NCBI GenBank assembly: GCA_021292105.1
Contig: CM037874.1
Span: 41,587,309 to 41,651,308 of the forward strand
Length of the DNA stretch: 64,000 bases
Direction: 5' to 3'
Source: Anadara kagoshimensis
Taxonomy: Eukaryota; Mollusca; Bivalvia; Arcoida; Arcidae
The notes under the pieces were generated by a model that made no database searches, was not told where the DNA came from, and saw nothing but the letters and a program-made list of their open reading frames with translations. Position numbers and translations under genes: made by a program. Below, in pieces: positions 11,818 through 23,800 of this stretch (position 1 is the first letter of the stretch; every line of letters starts with the position of its first letter).

Positions 11818-14800
11818 CTGAAAAATTAAAAACAAACATGATATAAAACAAAATTTAAAATTTACAGCAATTTGCACCCAGATAGAAATGTTGAAATTGT
11901 ATATTCTACCTGAAATTGATTGTGAAATTGCATTAACTTATGAGATTCAGTCATATATTAATCTTTACCCTTGGGAACTGTTTTCCTTTAGTGACATTAG
12001 GTGACTAAGTGGCCAAGTGATCGAAAGTACGCATTTACGGATCACAGCACAGGGTTCGTACAGACATTGGACTCCAAATTTAAGGACTTTTTAGGGTTTA
12101 TTTGCAAAGTTAAGGCCTAATCAGAGGAACAATTTTACCAAAAAAAATATTGATGCAAAGGCAATTAAAGCAATAAAACAATTACTTACGTGTTCATGGT
12201 AACGACACTTGAAGTGGAGGTTGAAGTTGGGCGTTCAAGAGGGCCAGGTACCTTAAAATTGCTCATTTCAACGTAACTTATTAATTAATTAATTTATTTA
12301 TATCAGTCTATTTGCATCCACTTAATATCAAAATACAGATACCCAACTGGCCAAATTAAAGGGCTTTTAGGGCCTTCAGGATAAATTCAAGGGATTTTTA
12401 GGTTCAGATTGGTTTTTAGGGTCTTTTTAGGGCAAACCTCAAAATTTAAGAATTTTCCAGGCCAGTACAAACCCTGCAGCATCTCTTACAGCCTGGGTTT
12501 GAATCCCACTCAGAACAAAAACTAGTGAGAAGAAAGTTTGTCATTCTGCTTGCTACAGAAACATTTAATAAGTTTACTAAATAAAAGCCTTTGTTTCCAT
12601 TCCTGGTAGCCAAAATTGCAATTGGCTGATAATTTTTCATATTTTCACAAATTTTGGAAATTTGCCTACTTATAAATTTGTGGAAACCTAGGAAATACTA
12701 TAATAAAATCTAACCTTTGTAAAAGTTTGTCATCTTCGTCTTTACCTCCTGGTGGCGGCCGGATGTCTTTAAGAGCTTCCCAAAAAGTCAACTATAAAAA
12801 AAACCAGACAGAAAGATTACAGTAAATATTTTGTATATCAAAAGGAAATTCCTCCAAATATAAATGCAATTTGAACCACTAAAGGGTCAACTAGTGATGT
12901 CCAATTGGACAAAAAATGACAAGCAATAATCCGACGTCATCAATTAATTAATCAATTAATAATTGGAATTGCAAGTACAATTTTGCATTATAATAAAATT
13001 GTACACCAGTAACATATAATGCTAAAATAAGTAGTTTATTTAAGAAATAATAGACATTTACTCATGGTATATTGTTAAATAATACATGGGCCGGAGTTTA
13101 CATGCTGAAGAATATATTCGCCGCATGTTTACGACAGCTCGTGTATTATTTGACGATATACCACAGCTAAATGTTGATCATTTCAATTCTAACATGACCT
13201 AGATAAAATGGACTGGAACAAACATTGTGAACTCTTTCTTTGGAAGTACATTTTACTATTTATTTGCAAAAAGGTCCATTGATACTATTAGGCTGTTGAA
13301 ATTACCGCCATTGAAATAAATAATTTTATGAATGAAAATGACATCACAACCATTGTTAGCAGAACATAGCATGACATCATAAAAAACAAGGGAGTACGTC
13401 ATAAAACGGATCAGTGTTTATCATTTGGGTATATCGTTTGTTATACCATAGCTGGCTCTCTTCTTGTTTCATATGAAGGAAAATGCAGGTCATGTTAGAA
13501 TTTGTGTTTTAGAGACACACGTTTTTTCTAATTTGTTCTCGCTAATAACTGAGTCATGATAACTCCAAAACTTTAGACCTTAACATCATACACTGTCATG
13601 TTGTTTAAGAAAGAAGAAATGGAAATGAAATTGGCTTGACAAAAATCAGTAAACTTCTCGCTGATGTCAGCCATGATCAATTATCAATCTTGTGATCAAA
13701 TAGTAGTGACAACCGAACGTCAGTGATATTCATGACATCACTAGGGTCAACAATGATTACCTGTACCCTCCACTTAATTCCAATTTGGCTGCTATCTTAA
13801 ATTCAGAAGTATCCTGAAAATTCATGTGAATTAGGGCAATTTTTCTTAATTTGTCCATTTCACCATAGGCATGATCGTTGTAAGTGAGAGATAGTAATTG
13901 TATAATTTGTATATTTGAAACTGTTGTTTTTATTTGAGTAGTTCCCCTTATATCTCTACTATTGCAAAGAAAAGGAACCATATTCATACACAGTTTGATT
14001 TCCTTATCTGCATTATTCATACAACAGCAAACTTTCAGATTAGAGTATTCTAGCAGCAAAATCCCACAATAAATTATTACTTTTACTTTTCCAGTGTTCT
14101 CAATATGTGTTTATTGTGTCTTGTTTTTCCTATTTGGCTTATTTTTGGCTGCTTTGGCCATTAAAGATAGGTTTGTACATGTTTTTTTTTTAAATTTTCA
14201 TAAGTAAGATAGTGAAATGAACAACTCTATAGATACAAATGTCAATCATTTACAGCTGGCAGTAACTATGGAAACAGATTGAGTAATAGCAAATGGTGAA
14301 ATGAGCATCTCACTGACAACTCTCAATCATATACAGCTGACAATAACCATTGATACAGATGGAGTAATAGGAAATTCGTGAAATGAGCAACTCACTGACA
14401 CCGACACCTGTCAATCATATACAGCTGACAGTAACCATGGAAACAGATGGAGTAATAGGAAATTCATGAAATGAGCAACTCACTGACACCGACACCTGTC
14501 AATCATATACAGCTGACAGTAACCATGGAAACAGATGGATTGAGCAAATTGGTGAAATGAACATCTCACCTGACACCTGTCAATTAGTGCCATAAACAAA
14601 CTGAGCAAGTGTCAGGCGTTGAAATTTACAACCTGACTTTCTAATATGGAGCATTTTAGCTCTATGGTAAGTGTCCGGACTGGAATTGATTCTCAATTTG
14701 GTGATTTGGTCAGGAAGTGGATTTTATCAGAAGTTTGTAAGGAATCAGTGTTACAGTAACATCTAGTTTCTATACTAGTACCTGGTCATTGTCTTTCCCT

Positions 14801-17800
14801 CCCTGTAACAGACTCTGTTGTATAGCAAACTGTAAAAGTTCATCATCTTCATCTTGTAGTCTCTGATGATGTCCATCACCTTAAATATAAAATATACAAA
14901 ATGAAATAAGTCTTGTGAGAGTACATGTATTGCTTTATCAGGGTCATCAAAAAGTTATATCGCCGTCATCACAATATTGTTGATAATTTAATGTCTATGT
15001 GTTCAGGTCACTCACGGATTACCCAGGATATTTTTAATGTCCCATATTTCCATGTTCCTTACAGTCTCAATTTTGATTATACACATACCAGGTGTAGCTA
15101 GCTAATCAGGGGGTGCTTACTCTTCCTGAGCAACCTGCCTCACTTCCCTGGTTGAAGTTCATGTGTTTAACCTAACTTGTCAGTTTCAAAGTTTTTATTT
15201 TGTTTTGTGTTTGTGATTTGGACATTAATTGATATGTTTGTTTTTCATTTGGTAATATAATGTCCCCTGGGTCTATCAGGAAAAAGCAAAATTGTAATGT
15301 GATCACAATTCACAAAGTAAGAATTTTGTCAAAAATCAATGGAAAGTAACCATGGTAACAGAAGATGAAGGTCATCTGTAACCATCAAAGTTCACTCACT
15401 CATGTTTGACACTTGGGCAATAGCTCATCTGAGCCTTTGGTTTACATGTATCTGATTTGGCTTATGTCAAGAGGATCATTCTGAATGAGTTTGATAAAAT
15501 TGGGTAAATGTGTGACATTAAAAGTGTTAAAAAGGTTAACACCCTAGTCTACTATACCAGGGAGGGGGGAATGGTGGGATGAGGGGTCAAAACACATATC
15601 GTTAACAGAAACTAACCTAATCTACCATATCCAGGAGGCGGGTCAAAACAGGAGTCATCAACAGAACATGACATATTCTCACCATCTACTATAGACGTTA
15701 CTCCATTGATTGGCTGTTCTGTGGCGAATATGTTTCCGAATGTAATCCTTGCATTTAATACATGAAAAAGTGGTATTTCTACAATAGACAACAAATACTA
15801 TAATATCATATGATATGGCATTTCTTGGATGCAGTCATTCCTTGCTGAATCAGATTTTAGTATCGACCTAAATCACATGACTGGCCTGTAATTTAGGGCA
15901 TAACAGAAACGTCAACATTGATATGCTGAAGGGTGGTAGCAATGAGCTGTATTTAAATAATTATTACATATATTTTCAAATGTATACCTGTACGAAATAA
16001 TTAAAATATTTTAATTGAATAAATTTAATGATATTTCAACATCTAAGTATAGTTCTTAAAGAGTTATCAAACAGTTTTTGTATGCAACAATCACAACAAT
16101 GCAGTGTCCACAGAATTCAGTGAATAAAATGAGTTTATAATCTTTTTTTGAATCGCCTATATGATATTCTACAACTCTTAAAAGAAGTCTAAATGACATT
16201 TTCAGATGAGAAATTGTCACTTTCAATTTATCACTGAAAATGATGCCATAGCAATTCACCATGTATATCGGCATCATTGTTTACACTCCAAGCGGTAAAA
16301 AAGTACCCTAAATAAGTCATGTGATGATGAAAGTCACGCGACACTTTGTCTGGAACCTTGTATCTGAGAAATGGCATATTACATGTTTAAATCATATTTA
16401 CATTTCTTAGGACTTATTAACACAATGATATCCATAGATAACTATACAAATTCATACTTTTCATAGGTTTATATAATAATCAGCATGTAAAAGTTTCATT
16501 AATAGACGTTATTGTACTATTTGAAACTGATATCTTAACTTTATAATCTAAATGTATGCAACAATGTTTTTTTTTCTCATTTTGGAAAACAATTTTCTTG
16601 AAGTTTTGGGGGAAAATATCAAAAAGGTGAGGAAAAATATATTTTAAGACAGTATTATAGCCTAATTATAGCTGAAAAAAATTTAGTTTTAGCCGAATGA
16701 TGTTTTCAACAATTTAATTTGTGAAGATTTTGATCAAACTTGGCACAAATGTAAACCAACATAAGACAATGTGTCAAATACCAAATTTAGGTGCATAGGT
16801 CAAGGGTCATGATCAAATGAAAACCTATACAGGGGTGTAAGTCAACTTATTGACAGTTAAGAGTCCCAAAACAGTTGGTTTGTCCACCATTACCGGCAGA
16901 TCTTCTACTTCATGTTTATTTGTTTCAATACAAAATTAAATCCTTCAACTGAAATGGTCTAAGAAACTGAATGGTGGATATTTTGCAAGGGAGATAACTG
17001 GACAAAATTATCCTGTAAACTGTATTGAGAAAAAAAACCCAGTAAAACCTCAATTCATCTCTGTCATTTGTTTGGTCAAATTTTGATGTTATAAAGGGGC
17101 TTGGAAATAAATCTAGGGTGGCTAATAAAGAAAAACATAAATAAAAGAAATAAATTTTAGGACTTCAAAATAATGTAGTAAAGTTATAAAGAAGATTTAC
17201 TATGTATTCAATGTATAAAAGAAATAATAAAATAAAAACTAGAACAGTCTCTTGAGAGCCAATTACCCCTAACCCCAATATTTAATGTTTTTGAGCGACC
17301 TTGACATTGGTTGAAGATCATGACCCACCTTTGGACCATGAAGATTATTCATGTCAAGTTTTATGACAGTAGTCCAAAGCAATTATGAGATATGGATTGT
17401 ACACAATTTTACAGACAGACAGATGGACAGACAGACCCACAGACATGGTGATTCCTATATACCCACCCCGTCCCCTCAAACTAGTTTGCAGGGGGTATAA
17501 TAAAACTTACCTATTTTGATAGGAAATCCTGCTGGTAATTGTAATGTTATAAAGTCTCGTAATTTTTTAAAATGTGCATTACTTGCTGCCATTAAGTCTA
17601 TTATAGGAACCACTTGTTCTTGTAACGACAGTGGATAATGTTCACACAGCCACAGTGTGGCTTTAAATTTTTGTGTCTTAGTAGTCAGTTCTACTGGACG
17701 GCCGATGTCACGTGATCCTAACTCTATACGCGAATTAAAATATTCCTCCGGTGTGATGGAAGTTGGATTATATGAATGATGAAATATCCTGAAATTGCGA

Positions 17801-20800
17801 AAAAATTAAATAAATATATTATTGAAATCATTATATATTTTTAACAAAACTGAACATAATTTATCACCCTGAGAACTCCGTGTAAACAGTTCCTAATAAT
17901 GGGTGAATAAGTGTATTTGCATGAAGTAAGCATGACAAACATATCTTATGAATTTTTCTTTGAAAACTGTTGATGATTTTAAGTCTGTGATCATTTTTTA
18001 GTCATTTGGACTTGTGGACTATCAACTATGTTCTTGGGATGGAAATTTTGCAAGTTGACAAATTAAGGGGGAAGGGGGAGGGGTGCAAATTTAAAAGTCC
18101 ATCTTCTCACTGAGCCATTTATAGATTTCATGTTGGCAGAGGTCTGAAAATCTGTTAGTTATTACTTGGACTGATCCCACAACTTCAACTTTTGAAAAGC
18201 AGTGACATAACACTAGACTAAGTATGCACATAGACTTATTTTTATTCTTGGATCAAAATTAAGGAAAATATATCATTGACCTGTATCATTCTATGTATTT
18301 AAACTTACCCCATTGGAGGCCCCTTGTTTTTTATTCTGCTCCTCAGCAACACCAAGGAAAGACTCTAAAGGGGTTTTACTGTTTTTTCTAGATTTTTGTT
18401 TATCCTGCTCGCATAAATGTTCTGTTCGAGTTTTTGTGACTAGTTCTACATTAGACGCACTAAAAACCTAAATAACAATAAGTATAAAAATGTATTAAAA
18501 AAGAAAAATAATGTTTGCCCAAATATATACATGCAGTATCAAGAGCATTTTTGCTGGTGTCAGTGTTTAAGATAGTTGGTGGTCCAAGTCCATCAACCCA
18601 TCATAATGGAAAAATGGAAAAGCTGGGTGCATTATTTACAATTACTGGGGTACATCTAAAACACTGAAAACGGGCATCGATATAAAGTCAAATTCTGTTT
18701 TTGCTCCAGAATATCCATGTAAAATTAAATAAATGTACCAGTGTATTCTATTTCTTATTTTGATTAAAATTATAATATTACAAACAGATTTTTGCTATCA
18801 AAACAACTCATGTATACATAACCAGCATATTCTAATCCTAATTTTGATTTAAAATATCAATATAATATTATGATCATTTTTTTTTCATTAGACAAGACAT
18901 AATAAGCTAAACCAGTCTCTTGAGAGACAATAACCATCCCTGATTGCTAAGTTGTTATTTCTAAGATTTGATATTGTGACCTTGACACTTGACCTATGCA
19001 CCTAAATTTGATTTGGGACACATCATTTAATATTGGTCTACTTTTGTTTTAAATTTGATCAATATTCATCTATATACATGTAAGATATGGAGCTGACACA
19101 ATGTTGGAACTGATGGCCAGACAGATTGACAGACAGACAGGGTGATTCCTACATGCCCCTTCATTTACCAGAGGTATAAAGATAAAAGATATTAATTTTA
19201 TCATCTCATCAATATTTTACCTTAGATTCGTATCCATTAACTGTCTCACTTCTGTCACTTCTCCAACCCCAGATACCAGATTTGTTTCTGAAATAGCACA
19301 ACAAAGGAAAATGAAATAATACCCCCCTTGTCCTACCCATGTTGTCCTACCCTTTTTGTTTACCCATGTTTCTTACCCACAAGTCAAGAAAAACTAAATG
19401 TGAACAGTTATAAGCGAAGGGGAAAAATTATTGTGAATCGTTATAACAAGGTTTTACTGTACATTTGAACCTGTCTAAACTGAAAACCTTCCAAAGCACT
19501 GGTTTGGTTTAGATAGAAGTTTATTTCTATTTCATGAGGTTATTTTAATAAACAATAGTAAGGGTAATGGTATGTCCTAAAACATCAGTTAGGTTTACTC
19601 AGATTTATGTTTTCAGAGGTAACATGTAGGTACAGACTGGTCCAGCTACCAACAGATAGCTTGTAACATCTCAATATAAACACATATTTCTTTACTATGA
19701 CTGCTAGGTAACTATAATACAATAAGCCATTTATCTACATCAAATCACTGCTACATTAATACCTACCTTTCAAATGATATTTTATCTGTATCTACATATG
19801 TGGTGACTACCGGTGCCGTGAGACGAGCTGCCACAGCTTCTTCTGACGGGTCCATTACAGATATGTCAAAATTTTGTGGAATAATCTGCATAACTTCAGA
19901 AAATACTTCTTGTCTGTCATGATCAACCTCCATCACTGTAGCACTATCAGCTAGTAAAACAAAAGTAGACATGTGTTAAATAAACATGCAGGTGATAGTG
20001 GTAGTTAGGGTAGGGGGTTGCCCCACCCAACATGTATAACTATGACTTCACAAACTTTAGAAAACACTTCTTGTCTGTCATGATCAACCTCCATCACTGT
20101 AGCACTATCAGCTAGTAAAACAAAGCAGGCATGTGTTAAATAAACATGCAGGTGATAGTGGTAGTTAGGGTAGGGGGTTGCCCCACCCAACGTGTATAAC
20201 TATGACTTCACAAACTTTAGAAAACACTTCTTGTCTGTCATGATCAACCTCCATCAATTACTATCAGCAAGTAAAACAAACGTAGATTTGTGTTAAACAA
20301 AATATAGAAGTGTGGCTTGATGGTGGTGATGTTAGCTGGGGGAGGAGGGTTCCCCATCAAAAGTGTATAAATTCCTAATCTTTAGAAAATACTTTTATCT
20401 ATATAGATCAACTTTTATCATTGAAGCATAGTAGCGCTATCAGCTAGTAACAAAAGTAGACAAGTTAAACAAACATGTCAAGTATGGTGGGGTTGGGGTG
20501 GGGGTGGGGTGGGGGTGGGGGTGGGGGAAAGGTGGCCCATCCAAAGTGTATACATTTTGTAGTTATCTGCATAACTTTATGAATTTTTTATCCAAATTCT
20601 ACAAATGAAGCACTATCAGCTATTAAAAAGGATAGACAGCTGTTGGAGGAACATGTGGAGATTATGAAAACTTTGGTATTAGTTGCTCGGGTTTATGTCA
20701 GTGGTTTGACAAAAGTCAGCGATATTATGGCAGAGTGTTTATAAACACAGGCAAGTTTATTATACCCTAATAGGTATTAATACAGTGTTATCGAATACGT

Positions 20801-23800
20801 ATATTCACGCCTTCATGCGTTCATTTGTCAACTCCACCTGTATATATCCCTATCTTGGGCTATATGCATTTTATAGACTCTTCCATGTTTATAAACACTC
20901 TGGCACAATATCGCTGACAGACTATACCTAACAGCACACCATTGGACCAAAGAAATCATTTGTTTCAAGATTTCTTGAAACTGAAGGTGTGTATTATCTA
21001 AGTTTCAATATGTCACCATCAAACGTTATAGTACTTTTGTTTTAGGTATTGAAAAGCAAATACCAAAGATCTGACAATATTGTCTAATATGAGATGTGAC
21101 ATTATATTGATTTCACAAGACAGGGTTCGTACAGATATTGGGACAATTTTAGCAAAAAAATATTGGTGCAAAGCCAATTAAATCAATAAAACAATTACCT
21201 ACATGTCAATAGTAATGACTCTTGAAGTGGAGGTTGAAGTTGGGCGTTCGGTTGGGCCAGGTACCTTTAAGTTTAAATTGCCCATTTTAACATTACTTAT
21301 CAATTAATTATTTATTGATATCAGTCTATATGCAACCACTTAATATCGAAATACAGACACCCAACTGGCCAAATTCAAGAGCTTTTTAGGGTCAAACTTG
21401 TTTTTAGGGTCTTTTTAGGGCAAACCTCAAAATTTAGGGACTTTTCAAGGCCTGTACGAACCCTGCAAGATTATATCCGACACAAAATGGAAAACAAGGG
21501 TAATAATGTAAATATATCTAGAACATACAACCTGTTCCTTTGAATATGTAACTTCTGCTTCCTCTTTGCCAGTTCATGTTATCAAACCCCAGCAATGTGG
21601 TATCAATCCGTACACTTGAACCTGTAAAATGTAAATACAGGTAAATATTTACATTTGTGATGTTTTAATGTATTAAACTTTGTTTAAGAACAGATGGCAG
21701 TTATAGGAGTATAAATGCCATTGCTAATGTGACGTCACTCATCTCTTCCTTGCGGCTATATGCATGACGTCATTGATTGGCTGTTCAAGCGATTGGAAAT
21801 ACATGTCGTACATGACAGGGTTTTAAAGTTTTTTTAGGATTAAATTATCCAAATTAAGATTTTCAAAAATGGGAAATGTAAATATAAACATGCTAGCGTG
21901 CATTATTCAGTTTGCTTTACACGGCAATGGCAGTTATAGCACTATAAACGCCATTTCTAGACAGTTCAATGGTTAAATAATATTGATTAAATTTTTTTAT
22001 TATTGGTTAATTTATATGATTCAAGCAACAGATGAATCACAGCTAGTTTTAGGTGATGGTGGGGTAAAGTTATACTTTTTGGCCCCAAGTGCATTAGCTT
22101 CAATACATGTGCATGAAAATTCAAAATGTTACTGAAATAAAACAAATGTATTTTACATGCAAACAGACAGCTTTGACTTAAGTAGCTTCTATTTAATTAA
22201 GTTGTATGCTGGACAAAAAAATATAAAGAAATATAAGATACAAATTTTCACTAGCCAGGGGTAAGATGCTTGAAGCCTGATTAGTTTAATCACTTAATTA
22301 GTCAAAATTTAAATAATGCATAATTTCGAATCTGTGGTGAAATTAATGTTGAAAATGGCGTAAGTAAACAGAGCTTCAACAAATTGAAGCGCGTGGCTGT
22401 AGATTTATGGATTTGATGATAATATGACGATTTTTATTGTTAATTTAAATCTTTGTTAATCATTGATTAAGCTAATGAAGCTTCAAACAACTGGGTCCAG
22501 ATGATTAAGCAAGCTTAAAAAGCTTAGAATAACCAGGTTCCAGTTTCACAATCATTTCTTAACTAAGATTTTCCTTATAACTCAAATCTGGCAAATGACT
22601 TTTATCTTATTACATATAAAAAGTTTCAACAAAATCAGAATATAGATGTAATAAGCTTAAAGATATCTTCAAAATGACACCTCAAGTTCAAATCTTGAAA
22701 ATTAACAAAATTATCCAGATTTCAAATTTGCCAGATTTAAGTTAAGGAAAATCTTAGTTAAGAAATGATTGTGAAACTGGGACCAGACCTTGGCCTCAGT
22801 GTCACAATGATTTCTTAATTCTGGCAAATTTTGGCAAGCTATTAGAATAAATATTTTTTAGACAAACATAGTGTAATTCATAAACACATCTACTATCAGT
22901 GTCACTATGGTTGTGACAATGAATTATTCACAATATTTGTAAAAAGTCATTTAAAATTAAACATTTTTGGGGGGTATTTTTCACTTATTTGAACATATTT
23001 CTAGCAGGAAACTGTGATGCACATCTGTGATTTACTTAAAATATTTTTGTAGAAAAGGCTAGACTCTATTAGGTGAACATGGCCACAGTTGACGTATCGA
23101 CGACCATGCCTTTTTTGTTCCAACACTGGCCACCATCACAGTACCAAAGCAGCATCATGGCAACCAATGACGTACTAGTGTCAGTGACGTCATTAATTGG
23201 CACAATTCAGGCTGAGTTTTCATTCTTTTTGTGTGTACTTCAAGCATGCCAGACATTTGTTGGAACAGTCAATTACAGTGACACCAGTAGTAGTTGATAC
23301 TGATAAGAGAGTTTTGTTAGAGTAAACTTACCACTTTTCCAAACTCTGTATGTATCACTGGGACACATCCTTGATACAAGGGGAACTATATAAACAGAAA
23401 CAAAAATATCATTACTCTTAAGATTATCTGGCATGAAATCAAAGTATGTCATATTTAAGTTAATACAGGGTTCATACATTTAGGACCAATCAAAATGTTA
23501 TGGCTTTTTCATGACATTTGACAAAAGTCCATGACTTTTGAAAGACAATAAATGAAATCCATGACTTTTTAAGAAAGAAGTGAAATTCCATGACTTCTGT
23601 ATGAATCCTGCCAAGTCAAGATTATTTCACTTATAACAAAACTGTAAAATAAATCCTATGCAGAATAAAAATAAGAATGATTTTCAAATAATTAATAAAA
23701 ATCAAACACAAACATACTGAAATTAATTGTGAACTTGGAAGTTGGTTAAATTACTTATTGGACATGGATTAGTATGTTTGATTTTGATTTCAATATGATT

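Larger units (their letters stand above)
12792..14781 (-). other. ANKRD13: ANKRD13 intron 12
   Basis: Contains nested inverted repeats (13066-13502) and an 82-88 bp tandem array (14212-14600). Between them, 13503-14200, I see only AT-rich sequence. Confidence 0.65.
15779..17510 (-). other. ANKRD13: ANKRD13 intron 10
   Basis: Contains a degenerate copy of the ACAGTAAAACCTC element at 17038-17215 and a segment at 16720-16850 and 17240-17500 resembling the sequence near 18900-19190 (both contain 'cagtctcttgagag' and end in GACAGACAGA...GGGGGTATAA-like sequence), probably one dispersed repeat family. 15790-16700 shows nothing recognisable. Confidence 0.6.
19880..20660. repeat. Exon-derived tandem array, about 160-bp unit, 4-5 copies
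   Basis: The unit joins the first ~55 bases of ANKRD13 exon 7, its acceptor, and ~105 bases of intron 6. AGAAAA(T/C)ACTTC recurs at 19898 (real exon), 20059, 20219 and 20384; a fifth remnant near 20560-20620 retains CACTATCAGCTA. Copy 2 still reads [19 protein letters not shown] in frame and keeps TAG acceptor; copy 3 has a deletion in that part; later copies decay. Confidence 0.93.
21622..23331 (-). other. ANKRD13: ANKRD13 intron 5
   Basis: Contains an inverted-repeat element (21645-21975; reverse copy at 52604-52906), a long-TIR MITE (22540-22780) and one more MITE end at 22795-22850. 21980-22530 has no clear feature. A 74-codon plus-strand frame at 23073-23297 has no support as a gene. 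Confidence 0.65.
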
